A stretch of 64,000 bases of DNA, taken from assembly GCF_034479555.1 (NCBI RefSeq), contig NZ_CP140151.1, positions 806,001 to 870,000 on the forward strand, written 5' to 3'. Shown piece by piece: positions 20,184 through 29,523 of the stretch (position 1 is the first letter of the stretch; every line of letters starts with the position of its first letter). Below the pieces are notes generated by a model. That model worked only from the letters and a program-made list of their open reading frames with translations, did not search any database and was not told the origin of the DNA. The DNA comes from Chromohalobacter canadensis. Its GTDB lineage: Bacteria > Pseudomonadota > Gammaproteobacteria > Pseudomonadales > Halomonadaceae. Made by a program: the position numbers and the translations under genes.

Positions 20184-21896
20184 TCAATCGTCCAGCGCCT
20201 CGGGCAGGTCAGTAACCGCCCCTTTCGACGCGGAACTGACCGTCTTGGCGTACTTGGCCAGCGTGCCCCGGGTGTAACGCGGTGCCGGGCGCTTCCAGGC
20301 CGCGCGGCGGCGCGCCATCTCGGCGTCGTCGATATGCAGCGTCATGATGTCGTTCTCGGCGTCGATGGTGATCTCGTCGCCATCTTCGACCAGGCCGATG
20401 GGACCACCGACGAAGGCTTCCGGCGTGATGTGCCCGACCACGAAACCATGGCTGCCGCCGGAGAAGCGACCGTCGGTGATCAAGGCCACCTTGTCGCCCA
20501 GCCCGCGGCCCATGATCGCCGAGGTCGGCGTCAGCATCTCGCGCATGCCCGGGCCACCCTTGGGCCCTTCATAGCGAATCACGACGACGTCGCCGGCGAC
20601 CACGGTCAGGTCGTTGATGCGTGCCTGTGCCTCCTCTTCGGAGTTGAACACGCGAGCACGCCCGGTGAAGCGGGTACCTTCCTTGCCGGTGATCTTGGCC
20701 ACCGCCCCTTCGGGGGCCAGATTGCCGTAGAGGATGCGCAGGTGGCTGCTCGATTTGATCGGTGCCTCCAGCGGCTTGATGATTTCCTGCCCCGTCGGAT
20801 AAGGCGTCACGTCGGCCAGGTTCTCGGCCAGCGTCTTGCCGGTCACGGTCAGACAATCGCCGTGGAGCAATCCCGCATCGAGCAGGATCTTCATCATCGG
20901 CTGGATGCCGCCGATCGCCACCAGCTCGCTCATCAGGTAATGGCCGCTGGGACGAAGGTCGGCGAGCACCGGCACACGCTTGCCGATCTCGGTGAAATCG
21001 TCGAGCGAGAGTTCTACCCCGATGGTGTTGGCCATGGCGATCAGGTGAAGCACGGCATTGGTGGAGCCGCCCAGGGCAATGACCACGGTGATGGCGTTCT
21101 CGAACGCCTTGCGGGTCATGATGTCCGAGGGCTTGATGTCCAGCTCGAGCAGCTTGAGCACGGCTTCGCCGGCGGCGCGGCTATCGTCTTTCTTGCTCTG
21201 GGACACCGCATCCTGTGCCGAGGAGTTGGGCAGGCTCATACCCATCGCCTCGATCGCCGATGCCATGGTGTTGGCGGTGTACATGCCGCCGCAGGAACCC
21301 GGCCCAGGAATAGCGACTTCTTCGATCTGCTTGACTTCGATCAGCGACTTGTTGCCCTGCGAGTAGGCGCCCATCGCCTCGAACACCGACACCAGGTCGG
21401 TATGCCCGGCGCCAGGCTGGATGGTGCCGCCGTAGACGAAGATGCTGGGCCGATTGAGACGCGCCAGGCCGATCATGCAGCCAGGCATATTCTTGTCGCA
21501 GCCACCGATGGCGACCACGCCATCGAAGCCCTCGCACCCGGATACCGCCTCGATGGAATCGGCGATGATCTCGCGCGAGGCCATCGAATACTTCATGCCT
21601 TCGGTGCCGTTGGCGATGCCATCACTGATGGTGATGGTATTGAACACCACACCCTTGCCACCGGCAGCATCGGCGCCGTCACTGGCAGCGTCGGCCAATA
21701 CGTTGATGTGGCTGTTGCACGGTGTGACGCGGCTCCAGGTCGAGGCGATGCCCACCTGCGGCTTCGTGAAATCCTCGTCGTTGAAGCCTACCGCACGCAG
21801 CATTGCACGGCTGGCAGCCTTGCCGGGGCCATCGACGACATTGGCGGAATGGCGGCGACGGTGATCGGCGTTGGCGGGAGAGTCCTGCTGGCTCAT
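20184..21896 (-). CDS. ilvD: Dihydroxy-acid dehydratase
   Basis: Converts 2,3-dihydroxy-isovalerate and -methylvalerate to the 2-keto acids of valine and isoleucine synthesis. The protein has 570 residues. Fe-S cysteines are visible in [19 protein letters not shown] and [10 protein letters not shown]. The C-terminal swivel domain has [21 protein letters not shown] 21896 with AGGAG upstream starts [17 protein letters not shown]. Longer readings up to 22133 would run into the next gene's leader. It has its own terminator, now followed by a group II intron. Confidence 0.95.
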   Translation of the reverse strand: MSQQDSPANADHRRRHSANVVDGPGKAASRAMLRAVGFNDEDFTKPQVGIASTWSRVTPCNSHINVLADAASDGADAAGGKGVVFNTITISDGIANGTEGMKYSMASREIIADSIEAVSGCEGFDGVVAIGGCDKNMPGCMIGLARLNRPSIFVYGGTIQPGAGHTDLVSVFEAMGAYSQGNKSLIEVKQIEEVAIPGPGSCGGMYTANTMASAIEAMGMSLPNSSAQDAVSQSKKDDSRAAGEAVLKLLELDIKPSDIMTRKAFENAITVVIALGGSTNAVLHLIAMANTIGVELSLDDFTEIGKRVPVLADLRPSGHYLMSELVAIGGIQPMMKILLDAGLLHGDCLTVTGKTLAENLADVTPYPTGQEIIKPLEAPIKSSSHLRILYGNLAPEGAVAKITGKEGTRFTGRARVFNSEEEAQARINDLTVVAGDVVVIRYEGPKGGPGMREMLTPTSAIMGRGLGDKVALITDGRFSGGSHGFVVGHITPEAFVGGPIGLVEDGDEITIDAENDIMTLHIDDAEMARRRAAWKRPAPRYTRGTLAKYAKTVSSASKGAVTDLPEALDD

Positions 21897-22104
21897 CAAG
21901 TGCTCCTGTTTCGTCTGGTAGGCCCGAGGGCGAATTATATGAGCGACGCATGCCGGCTGTGGTGATACAGCGGGAAAGACAAGCGACATAAACGTCGGTG
22001 TCACGGTGGCATGACATTGCGTGGGCGTGATGGCTCTTGTGAAGCGGCGCTTTTGAAACGGACAGGCACGCCCCTCGCAGCAAAGGGGTAAGCCCATTGT
22101 AACG

Positions 22105-22129
22105 ACGTTGGGCGCGATCGGACATCCGA
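22105..22129. repeat. Left copy of a 25-bp direct repeat bracketing the TRAP/amidase islet
   Basis: The 25 bases beginning ACGTTGGGCGCG and ending ACATCCGA are identical to 29445-29469. Here only one arm of the hairpin found at the right copy is present. The rest of the 335-base ilvD-lysR gap (21897-22231) shows no gene. It must hold the promoters of both divergent genes. Confidence 0.9.
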
Positions 22130-22231
22130 CCATGGCGGAATTCGCCTATCGCCGTGAGCTCGATTGTCTATGCAATACTGTCCGGGTGCTTTGTTCCACC
22201 TTTTCCCTACCGAGATCCAAGTGAGCCTGCC

Positions 22232-23134
22232 ATGTTCGACTTCAAGGAAATCGAAGCCTTCGTCTGGATCGTACAGCTCGGTTCGTTTCGCCTTGCCGCG
22301 CGTCATCTACACTTGACACAACCGTCGGTTTCTGATCGCATTGCGCGGCTCGAATCGATAGTCGGCGAACCCTTGCTGGAGAGAACCCAACGACCCATCC
22401 AGCCCACGCCAAAGGGACGTCAGTTTCATCGCCATGCACTGCGCCTGATGGACGCGCGCCAAGAAGCCATGACCATGCTGGAATTGGCGACGCCCTTTCA
22501 GGGCACTCTTCGACTAGGTGTCGTCGAGTCAATCGCACATAGTTGGTTACCCCAATTTCTAGCTGAGCTATCACAACGATTTCCGGATATGACATTGGAG
22601 CTTGAGGTCGATAGTTCCCCGGGACTTGCAGCTAAGCTACATAATCGCGATGTCGATATGGCATTTCTGATGGGGCCGGTCAACGTTCAGGAAGTGTTCA
22701 ACCGATTTCTATGTCACTACACCATGGGACTCATCGCGAGCCCGTATCTAGGCCTCGACCCCGCAAACTTCTCGTTGCACCGTCTGCGCGATTTACCCCT
22801 GATCACCTTCGCCCGCGACAGTAGGCCCTATCGAGAGCTTGGCTCCCTGCTCCATCAGCAGAAGCTTGAGCATCTCAAACTCCACTGCTCGAGTTCGCTG
22901 TGGACGATTGTCCGCATGACGCTGGATGGATTGGGAATTGGTGCCATTCCCCCGCGCCTGGCTCAGGAAGAGTTGTCACAAGGTAAACTGATCGAGCTCC
23001 CGCTCACCCTTCCCGAACTCGAATTCACCGCTTCCTGGCCTCAGCACCTGGATAAATCATTGGCTGAGGGCGTGACGGAGCTGGCGATCGAGATCGCGAG
23101 ATTCGACCAGCAACGCCACAATCCGCATGCCTAA
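22232..23134 (+). CDS. LysR-family transcriptional regulator of the TRAP/amidase islet
   Basis: A 300-residue LysR-type regulator. The N-terminal winged helix-turn-helix is FKEIEAFVWIVQLGSFRLAA, continuing to LTQPSVSDRIARLESIVGEPLLER. The effector-binding domain starts at GTLRLGVVES. ATG 22232 is chosen because it begins MFDFKEIEAF, the usual LysR start. An in-frame start 78 bases upstream is less likely. It is the first gene inside the repeat-bracketed islet and runs in the same direction as the catabolic genes, 119 bases ahead of them. Control of that operon is inferred. Base composition looks less GC-rich than its neighbours. Confidence 0.88.
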   Translation: MFDFKEIEAFVWIVQLGSFRLAARHLHLTQPSVSDRIARLESIVGEPLLERTQRPIQPTPKGRQFHRHALRLMDARQEAMTMLELATPFQGTLRLGVVESIAHSWLPQFLAELSQRFPDMTLELEVDSSPGLAAKLHNRDVDMAFLMGPVNVQEVFNRFLCHYTMGLIASPYLGLDPANFSLHRLRDLPLITFARDSRPYRELGSLLHQQKLEHLKLHCSSSLWTIVRMTLDGLGIGAIPPRLAQEELSQGKLIELPLTLPELEFTASWPQHLDKSLAEGVTELAIEIARFDQQRHNPHA

Positions 23135-23253
23135 GTGTTGACTGGTAGCAAATGAAAGCTTATTCCGATCAACTGAAATCAAAAAAATCGATTTGCCTTA
23201 TCGTTAATCGCTTTTTATGGTCGAAGACATAATCACAAACTCGAGTCATCGAC

Positions 23254-24054
23254 ATGACCGACGCGACTTCGACCGATCTGTCTCAACCGCTTGCCGCTCG
23301 GCAAGCCATTCACCGCGGCGAATGGCAACGTCATACCAGTGGACTTGCCCCAGGCTATGCTCAGGCCAACCTGGTGATTCTTCCTGCTCGTTACGCCGAG
23401 GATTTTCTGCGCTTCTGTCTGCGCAATCCTCGCGCTTGCCCGCTGCTGGACGTGACCGATTCCGGCGATCCGCATCCTCGCGCGCTGGGTCACGGTATCG
23501 ATCTGCGCCACGACGTACCCCGTTACCGTATCTATCGGGAAGGGGCGTTGAATGAGGAGCGTACGGATATCGGTGATCTGTGGCAGGACGATTTCGTTAC
23601 GTTCTTGATCGGCTGTTCATTCTCGTTCGAGGACGCCTTGATCGCCGACGGGCTCGAAGTACGGCATATCCACCTCGATCGTAATGTACCGATGTATCGC
23701 ACCCTGATCCCCCTCGATCCCAGTGGTCCCTTCGGCGGTAACCTAGTTGTGTCGATGCGCCCGTTCAGACCCGCGGACGCCATCCGTGCAATCCAGATCA
23801 CCACTGACATGCCGCGGGTTCACGGCGCGCCGGTGCATCTTGGCCTACCAGCGTCACTAGGAATCGCCGACCTGGCCCATCCGGACTTCGGCGATTCCCC
23901 GGTCATCAATGACGACGAGCTACCGGTTTTCTGGGCCTGCGGCGTGACCCCTCAGGTCGCCATCGAGGCCGCGCGACTCCCGCTGGTCATCACGCATAGC
24001 CCGGGGCACATGCTGATCACGGACATTCCCAACCAACGCCTGAAATACGGCTAG
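23254..24054 (+). CDS. DUF1445 putative hydro-lyase (UPF0317 / D-glutamate cyclase-like)
   Basis: A 266-residue cytoplasmic protein of the DUF1445 (PF07286) family, recognised by [52 protein letters not shown] and [10 protein letters not shown]. Bacterial members are annotated as putative hydro-lyases. The related mitochondrial enzyme converts D-glutamate to 5-oxo-D-proline. The specific reaction here is unknown. First gene of an operon with a TRAP importer, a DUF2848 protein and an amidase, so it probably acts on the imported compound or a product of the amidase. Confidence 0.85.
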   Translation: MTDATSTDLSQPLAARQAIHRGEWQRHTSGLAPGYAQANLVILPARYAEDFLRFCLRNPRACPLLDVTDSGDPHPRALGHGIDLRHDVPRYRIYREGALNEERTDIGDLWQDDFVTFLIGCSFSFEDALIADGLEVRHIHLDRNVPMYRTLIPLDPSGPFGGNLVVSMRPFRPADAIRAIQITTDMPRVHGAPVHLGLPASLGIADLAHPDFGDSPVINDDELPVFWACGVTPQVAIEAARLPLVITHSPGHMLITDIPNQRLKYG

Positions 24055-24101
24055 CCTCAGCCACACCTTCAGACAATGCCAACAAAATGAGGACCCATAT
24101 C

Positions 24102-25184
24102 ATGTCTTTCACTTCCCACACTCGCCCGGCGTGGCTCAATTCACTAGCTACAATAGCTATGACGGCTCTATCGGTGACGACTCTCGCCGGGCCCGCAGCA
24201 GCCGACACCTCGCTCAATGTCGTCGGTAGTTGGGGCAGTCTGGAACTGCACCAGAAGTTCGAACAGCCGTTCTGGAGCGAGACGCTGCCACAAGCCAGTG
24301 ACGGCGATATCACTACCCAGGTCACCAGCTTCGATCAAATGGGTATCGCCAGCGGCGATGTCTTTCGCTATCTCGGCGACGGGCTGTTCGACGTCGGCAT
24401 GACGGTGGGTGACTACACCGTCAGCGATGCGCCGGAGCTTGAGGGCCTCGATCTGCCGATGATGACGACCGATACCGACAAGGCCCGGGCAGTGGCGAAT
24501 GCCTTTCGGCCGATCGCCGAGAAGGCGATGAACGAGCGCTTCAACAGCCATGTGCTGGCGATCGTTCCCTACCCCGCCCAGGTGCTATTCTGCAACACCC
24601 CTATCTCGGGTCTTGCCGATCTCGAGGGCAAGAAGGTTCGCGGCAGCGGCCGCTCGACCGGTGAATTTCTTGAAGCCCTCGGCGCACAGAGTCTCAATAT
24701 CGCCTTCAACGAAGTGCCGGGATCGCTCGAGCGCGGCGTGATCGACTGCGCCGTGACCGGCTCAATGTCCGGCTACAGCGCCGGTTGGTACGACGTTTCG
24801 AGCCACATGCTGCCGTTGCCCATCGGCGGTTGGGACTATGTCATCACCGCCGTCAATCAGGATAAATGGGGTAGCCTGAGTGCGGACGAACAGCAGCTGA
24901 TTCAGGACCAGGTCGACAAGCAGTTCACCGCCCCGGTGTGGACGAATTCCAAGACCGAAACCCAGCGCGGGATCGCCTGCCTGACGGGTAACGGCGAGTG
25001 TCCGGCCGGCAAGCCGGCTAGCATGACGCTAGTAAAGCCGACCCAGGCCGATGTCGATCGCGCCCATAAGGCCCTCGAAGACGTCGTGCTGCCCGCCTGG
25101 GCTGGCCGCGTCGATGCCGACATCCTCAAACAGTGGAACGCCGGCGTCGGCAAGATCGTCGACCTCCAGGCACAGACCCCCTGA
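24102..25184 (+). CDS. TRAP transporter solute-binding protein (DctP family)
   Basis: Periplasmic ligand-binding component of 360 residues with a signal peptide ending near GPAAAD (about residue 35). The DctP fold is supported by LEGKKVRGSGRSTGEFLEALGAQ and PGSLERGVIDCAVTG, which carry the conserved ligand carboxylate-binding arginine region. A C-terminal cysteine pair (ACLTGNGEC) may form a disulfide. ATG 24102 has TGAGGA at 24088-24093. The ligand is unknown, probably a carboxylate or amide fitting the downstream amidase. Followed by dctQ- and dctM-type genes. Confidence 0.9.
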   Translation: MSFTSHTRPAWLNSLATIAMTALSVTTLAGPAAADTSLNVVGSWGSLELHQKFEQPFWSETLPQASDGDITTQVTSFDQMGIASGDVFRYLGDGLFDVGMTVGDYTVSDAPELEGLDLPMMTTDTDKARAVANAFRPIAEKAMNERFNSHVLAIVPYPAQVLFCNTPISGLADLEGKKVRGSGRSTGEFLEALGAQSLNIAFNEVPGSLERGVIDCAVTGSMSGYSAGWYDVSSHMLPLPIGGWDYVITAVNQDKWGSLSADEQQLIQDQVDKQFTAPVWTNSKTETQRGIACLTGNGECPAGKPASMTLVKPTQADVDRAHKALEDVVLPAWAGRVDADILKQWNAGVGKIVDLQAQTP

Positions 25185-25259
25185 TAACGGCGTTCGAGCG
25201 CGCCGGCCTCGTCGGGACGGCGCGCGCGGATAACCACCGCTGATGGACAGGAATCTCTC

Positions 25260-25850
25260 ATGTCTACATTGATCCAAGGTCTGGACGGGCTGGTGGGTTT
25301 CACCCGCGGCCTGTCCAGACTCGCCGCGCGCATGATTGGCTTTGCTCTGCTGGCAGTCGTCATCTTCATCGGCGTCGAGATCCTGCTGCGCAAGCTCGCT
25401 GGCCACTCGCTAGCCGGGGTGCATGAATATTCGGGCTACGTGCTCGCAGTCCTCTCCGCCTGGGGGATCTCCCACACTCTGCTGGAACGAGCGCATATCC
25501 GTATCGATGTCGTCCACGGACGACTGCCGCCATTCTCGCAACACGCTCTCAATATCGTGTCACTGCTGGCCCTCAATCTGGTGGCCTGGATGATCGCCCT
25601 GAACGCCTACCCCGTGCTGGCCAAGTCCCTTGCCAACGATTCGACGGCCAACACGCCGTTGGCCACGCCGCAGTGGATTCCGCAGTTGCTGTGGGCCGCG
25701 GGCTACTGCTGGTTCGCCTTCACCACCAGCGTCATGGGTCTGCGAGTGTTGTTCGCGCTCTTCCAGCGGGATGCAAAGGCCCTCGATTCGCTGATCGGCA
25801 TGGACAATGGTGAGCTTCCCGATGCCACGATTACAGAGGAGTCACGCTGA
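25260..25850 (+). CDS. TRAP transporter small permease (DctQ family)
   Basis: A 196-residue inner-membrane protein with four hydrophobic segments, for example MIGFALLAVVIFIGVEILLR near residue 25. The segment HEYSGYVLAVLSAWGISHTLLERAHIRIDVV is typical of DctQ. It forms the membrane unit with the next gene, whose ATG overlaps this stop by one base (25850), which indicates translational coupling. Confidence 0.88.
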   Translation: MSTLIQGLDGLVGFTRGLSRLAARMIGFALLAVVIFIGVEILLRKLAGHSLAGVHEYSGYVLAVLSAWGISHTLLERAHIRIDVVHGRLPPFSQHALNIVSLLALNLVAWMIALNAYPVLAKSLANDSTANTPLATPQWIPQLLWAAGYCWFAFTTSVMGLRVLFALFQRDAKALDSLIGMDNGELPDATITEESR

Positions 25851-27130
25851 TGCTCGGATTTCTCTCGGCAGGTATTCTCGTTTTGCTGCTTGCCGGTATT
25901 CCGGTGGCCGTCACGCTGTTCCTGCTCGCCTTCGGTGTCGACCAGTTCTTCTCGTTCTTTCCGCTGACCAAGGCGCTGGGACAGAACCTGTGGTCAGCAG
26001 CGGACTCATTCCTGCTGATCGCAATTCCACTGTTCGTGCTGATGGGCGAGATCATCGTGCGTGCCGGCATTGCCGAAAAGGCCTACCGTGCCATGGACCA
26101 CTGGCTTTCGTGGCTACCGGGTGGCTTGATCCACGCCAACATCACCACCGCCGCGCTATTCTCGGCGACCTCGGGCTCCTCGGTCGCTACCGCCGCGACG
26201 ATCTCTACCGTGGCGCTACCTCAGGGCGAAAAGCTCGATTACGATCCCCGACTCTTCTGCGGCAGCATCGCCGCCGGCGGTACGCTGGGGATTCTGATAC
26301 CGCCGTCGATCAACCTGATCGTCTATGGTTTTTTGACCGAAACGTCGATCCCCAAACTGTTCATGGCAGGGCTCGTGCCCGGCCTGGGGCTGTCGCTGCT
26401 GTTCATGGCCGTCGCTCTGGTGCTCTGTTTATGGAAACCGAGCCTCGGCGGGCCACGTAGCGTCGCCAGCTGGAATGCGCGCTTGCGCAGCCTCGCCTTT
26501 CTGGCGCCGCTTTTGATCCTGTTTGCGGTGATCGTCGGTTCTATCTATCTCGGCTGGGCCACCCCTACCGAAGCGGCTGCCGTCGGCGTCATCGTGTCGC
26601 TGGGCTTGGCCGCCGCCCATCGGCGCCTGGACCGCCAGATGCTGATGGCCGCGCTCGACGGCACAGTGAAGACGACGTCGATGCTGCTGTTCATCATTCT
26701 GGCAGCCTCGTTCCTGAACTTCGCACTCACCTCGTCAGGGCTGGTCCAGAAGTTGACGACGTTGTTGAACACCCACGACCTCTCGCCCTACGGCCTGCTG
26801 CTGGCCGTCATCGCACTGTTCATCGTGCTGGGCTTCTTCATCGAGACGCTATCGCTGATGGTGATCACCATTCCCATCGTGACGCCGCTGATCGCTGCTG
26901 CCGGCTTCGACAAGGTGTGGTTCGGCGTGGTGATGATCCTGTTCGTCGAGATGGCGCTGATCACCCCGCCGGTGGGTCTCAATCTCTACATCGTTCAGGC
27001 CTCACGACGCGGCAAGCCGTTCTCCGACGTAATCGTCGGCACGCTGCCGTTCATCGCCGCCATGCTGCTCATGGCCGTGCTGCTGGTGATCTTCCCCAGT
27101 ATCGCGCTGTGGCTTCCTAGCTTGCTGTGA
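25850..27130 (+). CDS. TRAP transporter large permease (DctM family)
   Basis: A 426-residue inner-membrane transporter subunit with about twelve hydrophobic segments. Family motifs include LLIAIPLFVLMGEII, GSSVATAATISTVALP, GGTLGILIPPSINLIVYG and LITPPVGLNLYIVQ. It drives uptake of the ligand caught by the DctP protein using the sodium gradient, which suits a halophile. It overlaps dctQ by one base and is followed after 28 bases by the DUF2848 gene. Confidence 0.93.
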   Translation: MLGFLSAGILVLLLAGIPVAVTLFLLAFGVDQFFSFFPLTKALGQNLWSAADSFLLIAIPLFVLMGEIIVRAGIAEKAYRAMDHWLSWLPGGLIHANITTAALFSATSGSSVATAATISTVALPQGEKLDYDPRLFCGSIAAGGTLGILIPPSINLIVYGFLTETSIPKLFMAGLVPGLGLSLLFMAVALVLCLWKPSLGGPRSVASWNARLRSLAFLAPLLILFAVIVGSIYLGWATPTEAAAVGVIVSLGLAAAHRRLDRQMLMAALDGTVKTTSMLLFIILAASFLNFALTSSGLVQKLTTLLNTHDLSPYGLLLAVIALFIVLGFFIETLSLMVITIPIVTPLIAAAGFDKVWFGVVMILFVEMALITPPVGLNLYIVQASRRGKPFSDVIVGTLPFIAAMLLMAVLLVIFPSIALWLPSLL

Positions 27131-27158
27131 CTCACTAACTAAACAGGGAAACGATCTC

Positions 27159-27842
27159 ATGCTGACTTTCGAAACCCCGCAAGGCGCCCTCATCATGAAG
27201 CCAGAACATCTGGCCATCGCCGGCTGGGCCGGCCGTGATCAGGCTGGCGTCCAGCATCATATCGAGGAGCTCGCCGAGCTCGGCGTCAAGCCGCCGTCGA
27301 GCGTACCACTGTTCTACCGTGCCAGCGGTCAGCTGCTTACCCAGGACGAGAACGTCGAGATGCTGGGCGGCGAAGGCTCCGGCGAAGCCGAGGTCTGCCT
27401 CGTCAGCGATAGCGAAGGCCGGCTGTGGGTAACGCTGGCGTCCGACCATACCGACCGCAAGCTGGAAGCCGTGGGCGTAGCCGAGTCCAAGCAGTTATGC
27501 GCCAAGCCGGTCGCCTCTCAGGCCTGGGCGTTGGAAGAGATCCGCGACCACTGGGATTCGCTGGAACTCTCCAGCGAGATCGAGGAGAACGGCCACACCG
27601 TCACCTATCAGCAAGGTACGCTGGCCGAGCTGCTCGATGTGGATACGCTGCTCGCCAAGCTGCCCGCCGCACTCAAACGGGGAGCATCGCTGGTCCCCAA
27701 CACGCTGCTGCTGTGCGGTACCGTGCCGGCCATCGGTGGCATTCGCCCCAGCCCCCGCTTCTCGATGACGCTCAACGACCCGGTCCTGAATCGTCGCCTC
27801 AGCCACGTCTATTCCGTCATCGAACTCGAGGTAGCGCAATGA
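27159..27842 (+). CDS. DUF2848 family protein (fumarylacetoacetase-like)
   Basis: A 227-residue cytoplasmic protein matching the DUF2848 family, recognised by AIAGWAGRDQAGVQHHIEELAELGV, PSSVPLFYR, SDHTDRKLEAVGVAESKQ and LVPNTLLLCGTVPAIGG. The family is thought to share the fumarylacetoacetate hydrolase fold. Its reaction is not established. An amidase ATG overlaps its stop (27839-27842), so the two proteins are translationally coupled and probably act in consecutive steps. Confidence 0.82.
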   Translation: MLTFETPQGALIMKPEHLAIAGWAGRDQAGVQHHIEELAELGVKPPSSVPLFYRASGQLLTQDENVEMLGGEGSGEAEVCLVSDSEGRLWVTLASDHTDRKLEAVGVAESKQLCAKPVASQAWALEEIRDHWDSLELSSEIEENGHTVTYQQGTLAELLDVDTLLAKLPAALKRGASLVPNTLLLCGTVPAIGGIRPSPRFSMTLNDPVLNRRLSHVYSVIELEVAQ

Positions 27843-29203
27843 GCGGACTCGATGCAGCGACAGCATTCTGGGCTAAGCCTCCGCGTCATCGTCGGCTGGC
27901 GGACTGGCAAGCCGCCTTCGACAACGGCGACTTCACATCCTCTGAAGCGCTCGAAGCGCTGATCGAGCGTGCACAGGTGCAAGTCGACGTCATCGCCACA
28001 GCCTTCCTCGAGTTCGATGCCGACACGCTGCGCACTCGACTGGCGCAGATCGATCCGGCCGAATCACTGGCCGGCGTGTCGATCAGTATCAAAGATCTGT
28101 TCGATGTCCGCGGTGAGGTGACAAAAGCCGGCTCCAGAGTATTGCACGGTAGCGCCCCGGCCATACAGGACGCGCCTTCGGTGGCTCGCCTGCGCCGCGC
28201 CGGTGCACTACTGACCGGACGCACCACCATGAGCGAGTTCGCATTTTCAGGGCTCGGTCTCAATCAGCACTACGGCACACCCCCAAATCCTTTCGACGCC
28301 AAGCGCATCACCGGCGGTTCAACCTCCGGCGGCGCTGCCTCGGTCGCCTTCGGCCTCGCCGCCGCCACGCTGGGCAGTGATACCGGCGGTTCGCTGAGAA
28401 TCCCGGCGGCGTTCTGCGGCCTGACCGGATTCAAGCCGAGTCAATCCAGCGTACCGGGCGAAGGCGCCTACCCGCTCGCGCCGAGCCTGGATTGCATCGG
28501 CCCCATCGCGCCCAGCGTCGACTGTTGCACGCGGCTGTGGTCGATCCTGGCCGACCGGCCGATGCCGGCGTTGGATGCCACGCCACGACCGCTGCGGCTG
28601 GCGGTCCCGGAGGGCGATCTGTTGAGCGAGCTCGACGGCGCGGTTCGTGATGGCTTCGACGCGGCGGTCGCCGCACTCAAGACACACGGATGTCGCATTG
28701 AGCACCTTTCGATGGCAGCCCTCGATGGCGCGCTGGCCGTCAATCAGCAAGGCGGCCTGGTGGTACCGGAGGCAGCGGCGCTGCATCGCGACCAGCTCTC
28801 TCATGCCCAGGCAGAATACGATCCCTTGATCGCCGAGCGCCTGAACGGCGGCTGGGACATCACCGCCGCGGACTATCTCCAACGCCTGTGGCCGAGAGCA
28901 GGGTGGCAGCGCCGCTTCGCGGACGAGATGGCGGGATTCGACGCCGTGCTGCTGCCCACGGTGGCAACACTTCCGCCCAGCCGCGCCGAACTCGAGGATG
29001 ACACCGGCGCGTTCCAGCGTGCGAACCGGTTGGCGCTACGCAACACCAGCATCTTCAACTATCTCGATGCCGCCTCAATCTCGCTGCCTTACTCCGCGGC
29101 CGGCGCCGAACTGCCCATCGGCCTGATGCTGTCGCGCCCGCAGGGTGACGATGCGGCGCTGTTGCAACACGCCTGCGTGGTGGAAGCGATGCTGGGAGGG
29201 TGA
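27839..29203 (+). CDS. Amidase (amidase signature family)
   Basis: A 454-residue amide hydrolase. The Ser-cisSer-Lys triad is visible: Lys85 in SISIKDLFD, the serines of GGSTSGGAAS (residues 159-168), and the nucleophile Ser185 in DTGGSLRIPA. The start overlaps the DUF2848 stop by four bases (ATGA). The substrate is unknown. Relatives include GatA-like and urethane/allophanate amidases, but GatA is unlikely because no gatB or gatC is present. It is the last gene of the islet operon and releases ammonia or an amine from the imported compound, by inference. Confidence 0.9.
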   Translation: MSGLDAATAFWAKPPRHRRLADWQAAFDNGDFTSSEALEALIERAQVQVDVIATAFLEFDADTLRTRLAQIDPAESLAGVSISIKDLFDVRGEVTKAGSRVLHGSAPAIQDAPSVARLRRAGALLTGRTTMSEFAFSGLGLNQHYGTPPNPFDAKRITGGSTSGGAASVAFGLAAATLGSDTGGSLRIPAAFCGLTGFKPSQSSVPGEGAYPLAPSLDCIGPIAPSVDCCTRLWSILADRPMPALDATPRPLRLAVPEGDLLSELDGAVRDGFDAAVAALKTHGCRIEHLSMAALDGALAVNQQGGLVVPEAAALHRDQLSHAQAEYDPLIAERLNGGWDITAADYLQRLWPRAGWQRRFADEMAGFDAVLLPTVATLPPSRAELEDDTGAFQRANRLALRNTSIFNYLDAASISLPYSAAGAELPIGLMLSRPQGDDAALLQHACVVEAMLGG

Positions 29204-29444
29204 TTCGAACGAGGGGCCGATCGCCGTGGGAGCAAATCCACGATCGAGTTCATCTCCTGATCAGCGTCTGTCGGACCGGGAGCCGTGCCAGTCGCGAACC
29301 GACGGCCGAGCCGCTCGATCATACACAGCGGCGGCATGGCCGGCATTTAGAAGCGGTGGATCCGGATATCCGAGGATTCGCGCTCGATCGGGAAACGCCC
29401 GTGCGAAATCTCCGCCCCTGTCTTAAGCTGCAGTGAAAAGGAAT
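29204..29444. other. Non-coding stretch between the amidase and the right repeat
   Basis: About 240 bases behind the amidase stop carry only short unconvincing reading frames on either strand and no hairpin I would call a terminator. The composition stays GC-rich. It may be remnant sequence of the islet insertion. Confidence 0.4.
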
Positions 29445-29469
29445 ACGTTGGGCGCGATCGGACATCCGA
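29445..29469. repeat. Right copy of the 25-bp direct repeat bracketing the islet
   Basis: Identical to 22105-29 (25 of 25 bases). Flanking bases differ on both sides (T against G before, T against C after), so the identity ends sharply. This copy is part of the complete hairpin at 29448-29479. Confidence 0.9.
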
Positions 29470-29479
29470 TCGCGCCCAA
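29448..29479 (-). terminator. Probable terminator of lon, overlapping the right direct repeat
   Basis: Perfect 14-bp stem TTGGGCGCGATCGG (29448-29461), ACAT loop, CCGATCGCGCCCAA (29466-29479). On the minus strand it lies 44 bases behind the lon stop and is followed by CGTATTCCTTTTC. The U-tract is displaced, so efficiency is uncertain. Confidence 0.65.
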
Positions 29480-29523
29480 TAGTGAGCACGTGAATACGAC
29501 CCTTCGGGCCGTGTGCGACGCAG

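Noticed and set aside
19656..21965. A 769-codon plus-strand open frame opposite ilvD and the intron
   Set aside because: It is antisense to two well-supported genes. Its translation is low-complexity, rich in H, R, D and G, and shows no domain. It is a shadow caused by high GC.
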